DNA of 35,606 bases, taken from Spongospora subterranea (taxonomy: Eukaryota; Endomyxa; Phytomyxea; Plasmodiophorida; Plasmodiophoridae). The stretch's first letter is position 1. Each line of letters opens with the position of its first letter. The position numbers and the translations under genes are program-made. Below the pieces are notes generated by a model. The model had not been told where the DNA came from, did no database searches, and saw only the letters and a program-made list of their open reading frames with translations. Where the stretch lies: the NCBI GenBank assembly GCA_900404475.1, contig OUQQ01000148.1, forward strand, positions 1 through 35,606, read 5' to 3'. Below, piece by piece: positions 1 through 15,692 of the stretch.

Positions 1-911
1 CTCAGTTCGGACAACGTCGTTTACTATTAACATCGTTTGTATTAACATTCCTGACAGTTTGTCTGGACTTTCATCTGCAGCTACATCTTTACCACTCCTT
101 CTTCGAAGCCTGCTTAGCTAGACTCCATCTACACGGAATAAAATGATTGCTAACAACAAAAATTCTGCAATGGTGTGGTAGCACCATGTTTCTATAAGTT
201 CTGTCAAAAAGTATCACGCTCTTCATTATTGAGATTACGCTTGGTACCAATCTGGGAATTTAAACTTCAACAATCAGCACATCAACGATTAGCATTACTG
301 GAGAAGAACACGGAAAATACTTTAAAGGAATCCTACGAGCACGGAAAATACTTTGAAGGAATCCTACCAGCACACTACATCAAAAAATTAACGGCCAGGG
401 ATGAAGTTTTTGGCACAATTTTTCGGCTTTCGCCATAATCCAAACCAACTTCAAAATCATCGCACTTCGTTTGGAACGTGATTGAGTGAAATCTTTTCAA
501 TTTCTCGCACTTCCCCTTACGAAGGAAATCAAAAACAATCAGCAAATTATATAAAGCAAGGAGCTTTTAACTAGAACAAAGAAGGGTTCCCAGAGGGTTA
601 GGTTTAATAAGCCCAATAGACCCATTGTGCAAAACGATGTCGATCATGATCCAGTATGATCATGATGATTCCTGTGGTCGCGCAACTATTGGTTGGGCGG
701 ACCTATGGCGCAGCCAGGTTGTTGCCACCCTCCCCATAGCCGTAGAGTGTGGGTTTGTGTACAGGCGCGGCCCGTTACCAAGGATTCGTCCGCACGCATT
801 TCCTGCGTTGGAGTCTCATTTGTATTCGATATTACCATCGCCTATTGCCTATAGGCAATCGATCACCATCGCAGGTGCAGCCCGTTAAAAAACGGGTCTG
901 TATCACTGTGT
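1..911. other. Upstream region without a supported gene
   Basis: No protein I recognise is encoded here on either strand. The longest plus-strand frame (175-438) lacks an ATG start and contains a 31-base tandem duplication. Two inverted repeats lie just upstream of the DDX46 start codon: a perfect 16-base palindrome at 844-859 and a short hairpin at 881-896 (stem cccgtt/aacggg around aaaa). They may belong to the promoter or 5' leader; this is inference only. Confidence 0.5.
309..370. repeat. 31-base tandem direct repeat, two copies
   Basis: Copies at 309-339 and 340-370 differ at only two positions (a/g and g/c). The period of 31 is not a multiple of three, so the copies are read in different frames and the duplication was probably not selected as coding sequence. 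Confidence 0.85.
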
Positions 912-3987
<3,076 letters not shown>

Positions 3988-4357
3988 CACATTTCAAATA
4001 ATCTAATATATATCTCATATCCAAATATGTTTCGTATGGATTGGTGATCTTCCGCATCTGCCATGAGGGCTGTTCTATATTGGCAACAATCGTGTGGGCT
4101 ACTGTAGTGATCTGCCCAATAATGACGAGATCGCGCACAGAGTGGCTTTCTCAATCAATAAAATAAAAACGAGGTTTTTGCTTTTTTAGCACAAAATGGG
4201 ATTTTCCGTTGTACACGAATGGAAACATGTTCGTCAGGCGTATTGGTAGGACTCAAACGAAGCAAAACGGGTTTAGAGGCCAAAGACGACAAATTCAACA
4301 GAAAATAGTGTTTGGCGGTATACACCTTACCGCACATAACACACGAGATGTCATTTA
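3988..4357. other. Intergenic region 3' of DDX46
   Basis: AT-rich sequence between the DDX46 stop codon and the mariner element. A 60-codon minus-strand frame (4155-4337) has no recognisable motif. Nothing else is supported. Confidence 0.5.
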
Positions 4358-4383
4358 CTACCTCCGTTCGGAATAGTTGGCCA
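4358..4383 (+). repeat. Left terminal inverted repeat of the mariner element
   Basis: It begins CTACCTCCGTTCGG directly after a TA at 4356-4357 and pairs with 5347-5373 with a single one-base length difference. Confidence 0.88.
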
Positions 4384-4543
4384 GTAAGCTTCTTTTTTAC
4401 CCGATTAAGCTCATTTTTTTATTTAGGACAATAAATCTCTCGATTGCTGTCTTAGCGTTTGTGTAGGTTTCCTGATAATTCGTTCATAACCCACGTTCAA
4501 TAGAAATGAACGACGCCCTACGAATACGACCCGTCATTGGTCT

Positions 4544-5190
4544 GTGTACACGATCCCTTTGGTGCACGACAGGGTCCTCATGAAGTCATGTGTTTCGTGC
4601 ACATTCCTAACATTCGATTCGGTAATCATTACAAAACCAAGAGCAGCAGCCATTGACGCGAAATGGTCAAGTCGAAAGAGCTTGGTGCTGACCAAGGCAG
4701 AGGAATGTATGAACGGCTCCTGTCGATGCTGGATGACAATGCTAATAAGAAAGGTTTTGCCCGCAAATAGGTCCAAGTTCTCCAATGACATTTCAATGAT
4801 TATCCAACAAGATAATGCAAGACCCCATATTCGGCCACATGATCCTTTTGTTGCAGCAGCCAAAGAGGGTGGATACAAGATAAATTTGTTCTGTCAACCC
4901 CCAAACAATCCGGATATGAACATTTTGGATTTTGGGTTTTTCAGTGCAATCCAGTCACTGCAGAAACAAAAAACAACTGCGAATTTGGATGAGTTGATCA
5001 CGGCAGTGTTAAGGTCGTTTGACGAACTGGACCCTGTCGAAATCAGTTCGACTTTTTGACACTACATACGGTGCTGCAGTCCTGCATTGACGATGATGGC
5101 GGCAACAGATTCAAAATCCAGCACATCGGGAAAGAGAAGTTACAAGGGCAGGACAGCTTCCAATTGCACTTCCTTGTTCCGTGGAATCGG
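4544..5190 (+). pseudogene. Mariner transposase remnant, C-terminal catalytic part only
   Basis: The frame 4544-5059 holds the second catalytic Asp in IIQQDNARPHI and the third in PPNNPDMNILDFGFF, with 38 residues between them, close to the DD39D spacing of plant mariner-like elements. The N-terminal helix-turn-helix DNA-binding region is missing and the first catalytic Asp motif is not evident, so this is a fragment. Near 5055 the frame hits a stop, but the typical C-terminal family sequence continues in the next frame (GGNRFKIQHIGKEKL), showing a one-base frameshift. The upstream half of the open frame (to about 4780) matches the family poorly. The copy is inactive. Confidence 0.85.
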
Positions 5191-5346
5191 TCGCGAATGC
5201 GAAAATGATCATCGTGGATGATGAGATGGCTCAGCTATTCACTGCAAATGTGAAATAACGTTGCTCAAATCTACTCAAATCCTATTGATTTCAAAGGGTG
5301 AAAGTGCAACCGGCCAGCTATTTTGGAACTAAACAAAAGTGTGTAC

Positions 5347-5373
5347 CGGCCAACTATTTCCGAACGGAGGTAG
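5347..5373 (-). repeat. Right terminal inverted repeat of the mariner element
   Basis: Reverse complement of the left end, followed by the TA duplication at 5374-5375. Confidence 0.88.
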
Positions 5374-6331
5374 TAAATAAATAACAGTGTCTGGTGTTGT
5401 GGACCATATCGCACAAACCACAACAAGAACACGCGTATGGTCCCAAAAAGTAAACTCGGAAAATCCTTAAAGATATTTCGGTGAGTGGAAGAAATGGGAT
5501 ATTGTCTCTCCCCGGTTTTAATTTAGGCCGATCCATTTTTGATTCCTGAATAGATTGAAAAATCGGATAATGATGAGAGTCATTTTTGTATGAATCCATT
5601 AAACCAATCCTGTGTTGTTGAATAGATCTTTGCCTCTCTCTTTAAATGAGACATATAACCGTATTGGACTCAGATCATCCCAACCATCCAAGGTGCGACT
5701 GTCGTCGACCGAGGAGATCATCCTCATTACGACACGCTGGTGTTAACGCTCCTCGTATAAAGTCAAACATGCAAACATTGGATATCCTAATGAAGTGAAA
5801 GCACCGCTCGATGAGCGAAAGTGGAATTTTACAGAAACCTGTTGTGATTCATAAAAGATTAGTATCAGATTAGCTAACTTGGGTTCAATCATTAAATACA
5901 AATCGTTCACCTGTGCGTATTCAGTTCAATACATCCTTACTGCATGGAGAGCACTCCCCATTCATCCGACCAACGGGAGCTGTTAATGGCTGTCTTTAAT
6001 CGATAATTGTAAACTGCAGGTGTATGCAAACTTACAAAAGGACCTTTACCGATTTCAAGAGTTTCACATTGTGGGCCAGGCCCTGGCAGGCCCTTCGATA
6101 TCCAATTACACCAGAAGTGTGACTACAACTGGATTGGTTGCGCTCAATCAGTTTAACATTTGTGATATTGGATTATGGGACCGATGAGATAGGGGAAACA
6201 GTGCTTGGTCATCTACTCCATAGCCGACAGACACAGCACAAGAACAGTCTGACGACAGGGATTGCATTAAAGACCCAGGTGCCGCCCCTGCTGTATTGCA
6301 CTCTCCTCCACCATTACCAGGGTTCACCATT
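5374..6331. other. Intergenic region between the mariner element and SANBR
   Basis: No recognised gene. A minus-strand frame of 81 codons (5354-5599) begins with an ATG but ends inside the transposon end. A plus-strand frame (6020-6187) is open and could join an upstream ATG at 5944 through a 28-base intron, but the encoded sequence matches nothing I know. An upstream non-coding exon of SANBR could also lie here. Confidence 0.4.
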
Positions 6332-8680
<2,349 letters not shown>

Positions 8681-8908
8681 ATAACATATTGTCTACTTTC
8701 ATTCTTTACAAATACAGTAGCAGCAATTTTCTTGTGATTTGCAGAATCACCGCTGCAGTACAACCGCCAAGTGTCAAACTTCTTGATCGCATTCATATGC
8801 AGTGTCAGATTGCTTGTTATTATATGATTGATCAGCGAGGCGGAAAATCAAAGCCTGACTTCACTCTGTGGTATTCAACTTGTATGGATTGTTAGTTAAA
8901 GGAGTCTT
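8681..8908. other. Convergent intergenic region 3' of SANBR
   Basis: Lies between the SANBR stop codon and the stop codon of the small minus-strand gene. A 72-codon plus-strand frame here (8677-8895) has no recognisable features. Confidence 0.4.
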
Positions 8909-9317
8909 TCACATCTGCAATAGTGTCTTGTCCACTGTAGCTCTGCTAAGGTTCTCATGATCGTATTCGGGTTCGGTAATACTGCAAGAGTGAGCAGCTG
9001 CTCCGGCTCTGGTGGCGAATTCGTCGACGGTAGAATGCTTCGCCACCAGACCCGGAGCAAATTTGGAAATACGTAATTTTGTTGACCAAGGGCCTGAAGT
9101 TGATGATTTTGGGATTGATCGGATTTTATCTATGAGGACAACGATCCGCAACACTAATCTTGAGCGTTAACCGACACTTACAGCTGTAGGAGAAGTCGAT
9201 ACGCTGCCGTATGGATGAGATGTCGTCTCGCTAGCAGCAGCGTGCAATCAAGAGTGGCGATAACCAAACAAGTTAATCCCAGGGTAGACTAATGCCCCCA
9301 TTGGTCACCTGAGACAT
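8909..9317 (-). CDS. Small unrecognised spliced gene beside the Harbinger element
   Basis: Proposed exons on the minus strand are 9309-9317, 9203-9230 and 8909-9153. With introns of 78 and 49 bases (GT-AG) they join in frame from ATG to TGA, giving 93 residues. The protein is basic in the first half (IDKIRSIPKSS) and has no motif I recognise. The start codon ATG (9317-9315) shares its first base with the TAA target duplication of the transposon, so the element lies directly against the coding start and has displaced the original 5' leader. The third exon contains a near-perfect 20-base inverted repeat (9000-9019 with 9039-9058). A shorter second intron (28 bases, donor gtaagt) would also keep the frame. 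Support is splice logic and open frame only; it could be spurious. Confidence 0.38.
9000..9058. repeat. Near-perfect inverted repeat, 20-base arms
   Basis: Arms 9000-9019 and 9039-9058 are reverse complements with one mismatch, separated by 19 bases. It can form a strong hairpin in DNA or RNA. It lies inside the proposed third exon of the minus-strand gene. Confidence 0.85.
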
Positions 9318-9393
9318 AAGATCCTGGTTGAAGTGCCTCCTTTTTCACGTCACAGCTTCTCACAGTTTTTTGGGGTTTGTGACGAGGTCAATG

Positions 9394-9472
9394 GGAGTCG
9401 TCTCCGTTTTGAAAAGGAGGTCCCAGAAGTCCCAGATGTCCCAGATCTACTTTTCAAAAAGTGGACGACTTC
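9394..9472. repeat. Internal hairpin and gtcccag-type short repeats in the Harbinger element
   Basis: Arms 9394-9417 and 9449-9472 are imperfect reverse complements (ggagtcgtctccgttttgaa with its counterpart). The loop contains three close copies of a 9-10 base unit (gtcccagaa, gtcccagat, gtcccagat). Such subterminal structure is common in DNA transposons. Confidence 0.65.
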
Positions 9473-9578
9473 AAGTCGTTTTTGACTCTGGACCTGGAAG
9501 TCAAAAGAAAGCCCTTTCATCTCCAAATCGAGCGGCGAAGTTGGGGCACTTGTCGAAGCAGATACGGTCAAAATTGCT

Positions 9579-10080
9579 GTGTACGATAGGTGGTATTGCC
9601 GAAAGGGGTTTACCGCTGTTAATATGCAGGCGACTGTCGATCCTAGACAGCGATTTCAAGAATATTCGGTGCGCCTTGGAAGCTGTAGCGACAAGGTTTC
9701 ATGGAAGATGAGCAGTCTGCAGCGAATCGTATTGCAGGATCACCCCATTGGGATGCACATATTGGGGGACGATGGGTATACCCTCGCGTCGTATCTCATG
9801 ATCCCATACGACATTTTCCCTGCATGCCCCTGTCCAACAAGAAATACAACTATCTCCACAACCGATCCAGGATTCCTGTGGAGTTCCGCTTTCGGGAAAA
9901 TAAAGGGCAAATGGCGAATACTTAAACGCGTGCTAATATGACATCGGTAGAGCGATTGTGTAAGACGATCGTCTCATGTTTGGTGTTGCATAATATGTGC
10001 ATTGACCTCAATGATGGCTCGGGCATTGGTGACAGATATCAAGATCTGCACCTCGATCACCACAGTCGCAATGACATGCG
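9579..10080 (+). pseudogene. Harbinger-type DDE_Tnp_4 transposase remnant with frameshifts
   Basis: Family blocks appear in order but in alternating frames. RKGFTAVNMQATVD then GSCSDK and HILGDDGYTLASYLMIPY are in one frame (from 9579). NKKYNYLHNRSRIPVE is in another (from about 9838), with FGKIKGKWRILKRVL back in the first. IVSCLVLHNMCIDLND (from 9938) is in the second again. These correspond to the usual RKG, GD-Y, SRxxVExxFG-LKGRWRIL and CxxLHN segments of the nuclease. The N-terminal part with the first catalytic Asp is not recognisable. At least three frame changes are needed, so the gene is dead. Confidence 0.82.
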
Positions 10081-10471
10081 CATGAATAAAAATAGAAGTG
10101 ATGCAATGACCAAACGGGACAGGATCCCAGATTATTTGGTTGATTGGGAAACAAAATCAAAATTGAAGTCAGTTTATCTAAGCTTGGTTGGCTTGTTTTC
10201 TGTCGCTGACTCTGGTGCCAAGGGTTTCTGGTCCACCTTGCGCTTCTTTGGTTTAGGCGGCCCTGCCACGATTGCTTGTACGGGCACTTGTTGCATAGAG
10301 ATCGGTGTCGACACCAACTGCGATTCTTATTAGAGACTAGATCTGAAATTGAGCACATCAACCTCCATCTACCTCGCTTTTTTTACAGATTGTGTGGTCG
10401 ACCGTCAGAGAAACCCCCAAAAAGCTGTGACGTCAAAAAGGAGGCATTTTCGCACTTCAACCAGGCTCTAA

Positions 10472-10632
10472 ACGAGATTGTATGATCAAATAGTCATTTC
10501 TGTTGCACTGTCCAACCTAATCATCAAAACTCGTCCAGGTAGCGCTGCTCATACCAGAAACTGCATTTTTTCATCCAGAATTTAGCAAACGCATTTTTTT
10601 GTCTTTATAAACGCATTATTTATTTTCAAAAA
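10472..10632. other. Short spacer between the Harbinger element and the ATP13A1 3' end
   Basis: AT-rich; it holds two copies of aaacgcatt within about 30 bases. The 3' UTR of ATP13A1 (minus strand) probably lies here. Confidence 0.4.
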
Positions 10633-13600
10633 TTATTTTACTCGTTTCCTGGATCGCCTCAGTGTCATCGAGTTGATCGAGTGCTCGTAAAGAATCGCAA
10701 TAAAAAAGTCGGCAACCATGAGCATGGCTAAATTACTCTTCAACGGGCCATCAGGCATGGGATGGAGTTCAAGAGCGGCATTTACTGAGGGAAACACTTC
10801 CAAGGCCAAAGAGAAAACAGATACGGATGACAAGCAAAGACAACGCCATAAAGCCTGCACAAGGTGTAAGAACACGGCTATGGGGAAAAGAAAACAAAAG
10901 AATGATTACTTTGTTCTCCTGCAGTGACTGCATAAACGGATGCCCTTTGTAATTAGCTGCAAATGTAGAGAGAGTCATTGACGTAGATATCAAATAAACT
11001 ACAGTATTGAGAACGTTAGGGGAAAAGTCAGCATCGAGGTTCTTATCCATGCTGCAATCAATAAATCAGTTGAAGTAAGGACAACAATGCGATGAGAATG
11101 GGTACGGTGCACGATAGATATGGGCCCACCGAACAGCGGTGACAAGAGAAAAGAGATGGATGGCAAACTGGCCGACAATAGAGAGGAACATGGAGATGGT
11201 GAAAACCGATGACTAAGGTTGACGTTGAGTGGGCAGAAATGAGCGCTGGCTAGACGGGTAACCATAAATCAGGTGATCATACCTGTGGGCGCTCGGCAGA
11301 AAGAGCATGAAGCGGTGTAGCTCGCGAAATGAACAAAAACATCATGGCGACAGCCATACCAGAAACGGTCATCTGGGTATCGCCCAGCTTGACACCGTCC
11401 AGGTAGAGGACTGAAAGCGAATACGCGGAAATTAGGCATTGCAGGGCAAGGATCTGATACATCTGCATCGTGGTCACCAGCGTGCATCGACCCTGCCGAA
11501 CCACATCGAGACAGCAATCGACCTGGGATCGTTTCGCTGTGAAAGGAGCAGCCACCGAGGCGTCTCCTAAGGACACGACCTGGATATCGTCGGATACACT
11601 CATGGCCGCCTTCTGTCGCAGGCCTCCGCCCTTGCCAGCTTTTACTTCATGCCGAGCCTTGCTGCCTTGACTCGCGCCACCTTCACCGCCACAGTTGGTT
11701 AGCAGCGCCACACCGACATGGGACTGCTTCAACGCCCCGACGTCATTTGTACCATCGCCACACATTAGGGTGACCCGACCGCTTTCTTTCAGCGATGAGA
11801 TGATCATCTACATGCAATATCAGTAACCTGCATACGTCGCTTAGAAAAGTTGATTAACACCTGTTTTTGTTCAGGATTGACCCTTGCGAATACAGTTGTC
11901 ATGAGAATGAGATCAGAGCGCTCCTGTAAATCAGAAATGCATTGCAGGGCGGCGCCAGTGACACACAGAGAAGCGGTGAGAGATGGACGCACAGCAGGCA
12001 GGTACGGAATGGGAGCTCCCGATCCATCAACCGAGAGCCAGCGCAGATTGGGATTGCTGTCTTCTATGATTGCCGAAATCACGAAAGGGCGGAGAGTAAA
12101 AATAACACCATACCCGAAGAATCCGTCAAAATTAGAGTGGCAGACCGCGATGATGTTAGATTCAGGCGACGAGACACTTCACAAGCTGTCAAAGCATGAT
12201 CGCCCTGAAGCGATGAGGTCGGATACAAGAAAGCTAATTATCTTGCAATATACCGTGATCATTAGCACATGATGGCTACTCGAGAGAAATGCATTGACAG
12301 TTGATAAGGATGATGTCTTGATGGGGCTTTCAAGGACCATGAATCCGGTAAACACCTAAAGTATTTTTAGTTGATGGGTTGTCGCCACCAAAGCAACACG
12401 TGATACTACCAAGTTGGACTCCACCTCTCCTCTGGAGAGTTTCAAAGCTGAAGGCTCGTTGATTGAAACAGACCGTAGGGGACGATAAGCCATGGCAAGG
12501 ACCCGACAGCCACGCCTGGAGTAGTACTTGTGTGTGGCCTCATACTGGTCGGGGACTGAGGCCAGCAAAGAAACGAGTGCTTCAGGGGCACCCTTGCAAA
12601 CGACTACCATTCAGAATCAGACCGGAGCGCACCACATTGTAATCTCTTTGCATCCTAACCTATTGATTGGCTCTCATTCAGATTGACAATACATGTCATA
12701 CGTCTCAACGCTGTCCAGAAAATGGTGAACCTATAGAAATGCAGCGGATGTATGAAAATACCTGATTCGAAGGCAAAGCGGCGAACAATCTTGAGAGAAT
12801 CATGCGACACGGAATTCCGCAATGATAGTATACCTGCACCACTGCCTGACAGAGCCTGCCAGCTCACAGCTTGCACAGCAGCAATTTCTAAAGGGTCACC
12901 GACAATATTCCCATCCAGAAACACTAGACTATGACAGGATCCAATTACACGAGAGGCCCAGGATCTAGGGTCTACTGTACTCGATAGCAGCAAATGATCT
13001 GGTTTCGAAACTGTTCCTGACTTTTCGGGCGCTGAAACGCTAGAAGAGCCCGTATCTTGGCTAGCTACACCAAGAAATTCAAATTCATCTTCAGTAAGAG
13101 TACCCGTTTTGTCGAAGCAGATAGTATTGACAGCTCCAGCTAAAGGAATACGAAAGGGTTCAGTGCAGAATATACCTGAAATGACAGGAATCAATGAATC
13201 CACAGCATCTAAAGCACCGGTGCTTACGCTTCTGTAAAAGTGCTGCAAGTGAGGTGTTGACCGCAAGGGATAATTCCATGGGAAGTTCAGGTGGGACGAC
13301 ACTTGTAATGATCATGATGCAGTTCAGGATGAGCTTGGAACGAGCGCGAGACGGGTCACCCCATGACTCATAGAGGACATAGCTGGCTGAAGCGATCGCA
13401 AACAGTAACAAACAAAATATGAACATGAACGATTCAGTGTTATTTACAGTGACGCGATCAGTTGCAGACATCATGGTGGATACCAGACGTCCTAGGAAAA
13501 GAGAATCGGCAATTGGAGACAAAAAAGCATCGTAAGGAGAGTTTACCTTGAGCAGTGTGGAATCCTGTACGAAGCACATACGCTATTGCGCCGCCGTCGG

Positions 13601-15116
13601 GTGGACGCCTGGATTCTGTCGGTGGAGATTGTACTATGACCCGGGTGCCACCGAACAGAACGTGTGCTTTATCAGAGCCTTCAATGTCCAAGGGCAGAGA
13701 AAGCATCCCTGAAGCCGAAAGAGGCTCCTTCAACTATTTTATGAGAAGGTCATGTCAGATACTTGTAAATAGAAATGCAGGCACAAACCTGAGGAACTGA
13801 CTCTCCAGTCAATAATGATTCATCAACAACACAAGATCCCTTGATCAAAACAACATCACAAGGCACGTTATGACCACTGGATGGAGCTAAACAATAGACA
13901 GCATTATCAGCAATTTCCACGAGTGCATACACGAAACTTACGATATCGCTTTAGAGACAAAATATCACCGGGAAGAAGCTCTGAAGTCTTGACAGTACGC
14001 CATCGTCCAGTACGGTAAACACTAACATCGTAAACCGCCGCTCGCATGCTTCTGATCTGCTCCAGTGACGCTATGGCCCTCAGTTTAGCAAATGATAATC
14101 AATAAACTCAGATACACACAGATTCGCCGTTTGACAACAGACATTTCGAAGGCAACCAACATGAAAAGGGTCATTAGCGAATAATACCAATACCTAAGAA
14201 ACCCCGGATTATTTCTTGAAATAAAAAATGATTAAAAGATGGAAACCGTACTCGTCCAGCAGCCATAGCGAAACGCAGAACATTTGGAACACAAAGAATG
14301 GCGATGTGGCATGTTCAGCGAATAATTCAGAGAACAGAGGCATCGGAATCTTGAACATGTTAAGACCATACTTGTGCCTCTAAAACAAGGAACTTGAATG
14401 AGAAACGAGAAATAATTGCATTCAAGACGCCGTCATTCATTACTCTGATGAACATATCATCATCATCATGACCCAATCCTTGAGCGGAGACATAATGTTG
14501 GCGAACATGGGCTGTGGGAAAATCTAGCTCTACGAAAGCGTTTATGTCAATTGACCATATGAATTTGCGGTGCTGATAAGTAAAGCCACGAATGCCACTA
14601 ATTCGCTAAATGAAGACGAGTAAGAAGAGGGACTGTATCGAGCGGAGAGTATACCTGAATTGGGACTATTTCCCATGGAGAGAGAGCGGTCTGCTGCAAT
14701 ACCACATGAGTCGCAGAGCGGCTGGAATGGACGCGACGGAACCGGGTCAAACAGAGAACACGAACAGACCAAGTACAGGCTAGACAGGCAATCACATGAA
14801 GCGACACCGCAATAACGAACAGAACCAGGATTATAATGGACGATGAGCTGCAGCCGTCCATTAAAGACAATATGGATGGGCCCGAGGGAGCCGAGGCAGT
14901 GGTGTTCGAAGGCGGGGAAATGGGTACTTGAAGGATGGGCAACGACTGGTTGGAAGAAGGCAGGAGAAACGGAAGAGAGCATAGAGCCGCGTATATAAAG
15001 AAAAAGGGGGTGATATCCAAACGGAGAGGCGAAGTTGCTGGCAACGAGCGATAGAGCCGGGTCATATAAAGTGATGGACTCGAGACATGTGAACAGGACG
15101 GCACATTCACCATCAT
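10633..15116 (-). CDS. ATP13A1: P5A-type ATPase, ATP13A1/Spf1 homologue (eighteen exons)
   Basis: Minus-strand exons, 5' to 3': 14655-15116, 14444-14605, 14252-14379, 14116-14193, 13942-14078, 13789-13886, 13547-13733, 13228-13491, 12762-13175, 12660-12710, 12410-12603, 12254-12355, 12114-12204, 11861-12063, 11283-11807, 11106-11212, 10910-11051 and 10633-10854. All join in frame to 1188 residues, the usual family length. Motifs include LLTGES (actuator, near 348), the P5A signature PPELPMELS in membrane helix 4 (near 483), CFDKTGTLT with the phosphorylated Asp (near 525), KGAPEA in the nucleotide-binding domain, MITGD, and [13 protein letters not shown] (near 873). The final exons hold the C-terminal membrane helices. 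Known role: an ER membrane dislocase removing mistargeted mitochondrial tail-anchored and wrongly oriented signal proteins. The start was taken at the first in-frame ATG. It is head-to-head with the PET117-like gene. Confidence 0.95.
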
Positions 15117-15457
15117 AAACTCTGGAAAAAAAAACTAGCCCTGGCTATCTAAATTATTGTGGCCGTCGTTCACCGATAATCCAGATCTAAGAGATCAATC
15201 AGGACCTTGCAATGAATGTGAGTCCGAGATCCGGTTATTACAGCTGATGGTGGGAGAACAGAACTGCAGATCCGGGGGATCAGACACCGTGTTCCACAGT
15301 GTATTTATGTAATACAGGTGCCTGTGCCGCATACATACCCACATGTCAATCGTGGGTACACACACGATTATTGCGCTATTATAGGTGATAGGCTCCATGG
15401 GGAAGTGTCAGACCTGACTCACCTGACAGTCAGGCAACGGCCGACGCCCGCCTGATC
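15117..15457. promoter_or_regulatory. Shared upstream region of ATP13A1 and the PET117-like gene
   Basis: 341 bases separate the two divergent start codons, so both promoters must lie here or overlap the leaders. A small inverted repeat (acccac with gtgggt, near 15338-15358) is visible. No TATA-like or other defined core element can be assigned with confidence. Confidence 0.45.
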
Positions 15458-15692
15458 ATGTCACCTGGTAGCAGTAGAAGACCTGCCTTCATACTCGCCA
15501 CCATAACCATACTTGCTTTCACCTGTGTTGGCTATGTCCATATTGAGCAGATTCGTGACAAGAAGGTATATGATGTCAAGAGGATTATCTTGGGAATGTT
15601 AATCTTGGTAATGATGATTATAGAGAATGCATGATGGGGTTGTTAGAGATCGTGAAAGGCTTCAAGCGAAACTAATTCTTATTGATCGATAA
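15458..15692 (+). CDS. PET117: PET117-like cytochrome c oxidase assembly protein (two exons)
   Basis: Exons 15458-15565 and 15624-15692 join across a 58-base GT-AG intron to 58 residues. Order of features: short basic N-terminus (SRR), one hydrophobic helix (FILATITILAFTCVGYV) followed by HIEQI, then RMHDGVVRDRERLQ. The last segment matches the hallmark of PET117, a VH/VHY after the helix followed by (H/R)-x-GVxRDxERQ. In yeast and animals PET117 is a small inner-membrane protein needed for complex IV assembly, coupling it to haem a synthesis. This copy is shorter than the usual 70-110 residues, ending soon after the conserved block. The unspliced frame also stays open but loses the signature. 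A divergent small membrane protein is the alternative. Confidence 0.65.

Larger units (their letters stand above)
4358..5373 (+). mobile_element. Mariner (Tc1/mariner superfamily) element, plant/oomycete type, decayed
   Basis: The ends are inverted repeats of about 25 bases starting CTACCTCCGTTCGG at 4358 and closing with its complement at 5373; one arm has one extra base. Both sides are flanked by TA (4356-4357 and 5374-5375), the classic target duplication. The CTACCTCC start resembles the CTCCCTCC ends of plant mariner and Stowaway elements. The element is 1016 bases, too short for a full transposase gene, so the copy is internally deleted. It cannot encode a working transposase; mobilisation by an intact relative would be possible in principle because the ends survive. 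Confidence 0.9.
9320..10468 (+). mobile_element. PIF/Harbinger-like element with TAA target duplication
   Basis: The ends are imperfect inverted repeats of about 55-65 bases (9320 to about 9385 and about 10396 to 10468). Both begin GAKCCTGGTTGAAGTGC when read inwards and share CCTCCTTTTT and ACGTCACAGC blocks, offset by small insertions. The flanking trinucleotide TAA is present on both sides (9317-9319 and 10469-10471), the TWA-type duplication of this superfamily. Inside are fragments of a DDE_Tnp_4 nuclease in mixed frames. At 1149 bases with a broken transposase and no Myb-like second protein, it is non-autonomous. Confidence 0.85.

Noticed and set aside
175..438. 87-codon plus-strand frame as a gene
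   Set aside because: Begins with GTG, has no ATG start or recognisable motif, and includes a frame-shifting 31-base duplication.
5354..5599. 81-codon minus-strand frame beginning with ATG
   Set aside because: Its end is supplied by the transposon terminal repeat and the sequence matches no family; the pre-insertion frame would also stop at once.
5944..6187. Possible two-exon 71-residue plus-strand gene upstream of SANBR
   Set aside because: Needs a 28-base intron, shorter than the well-supported introns here, and the product is unrecognised.
12655..13302. 215-codon minus-strand frame as a separate protein
   Set aside because: It is ATP13A1 exon 9 read through its flanking introns.
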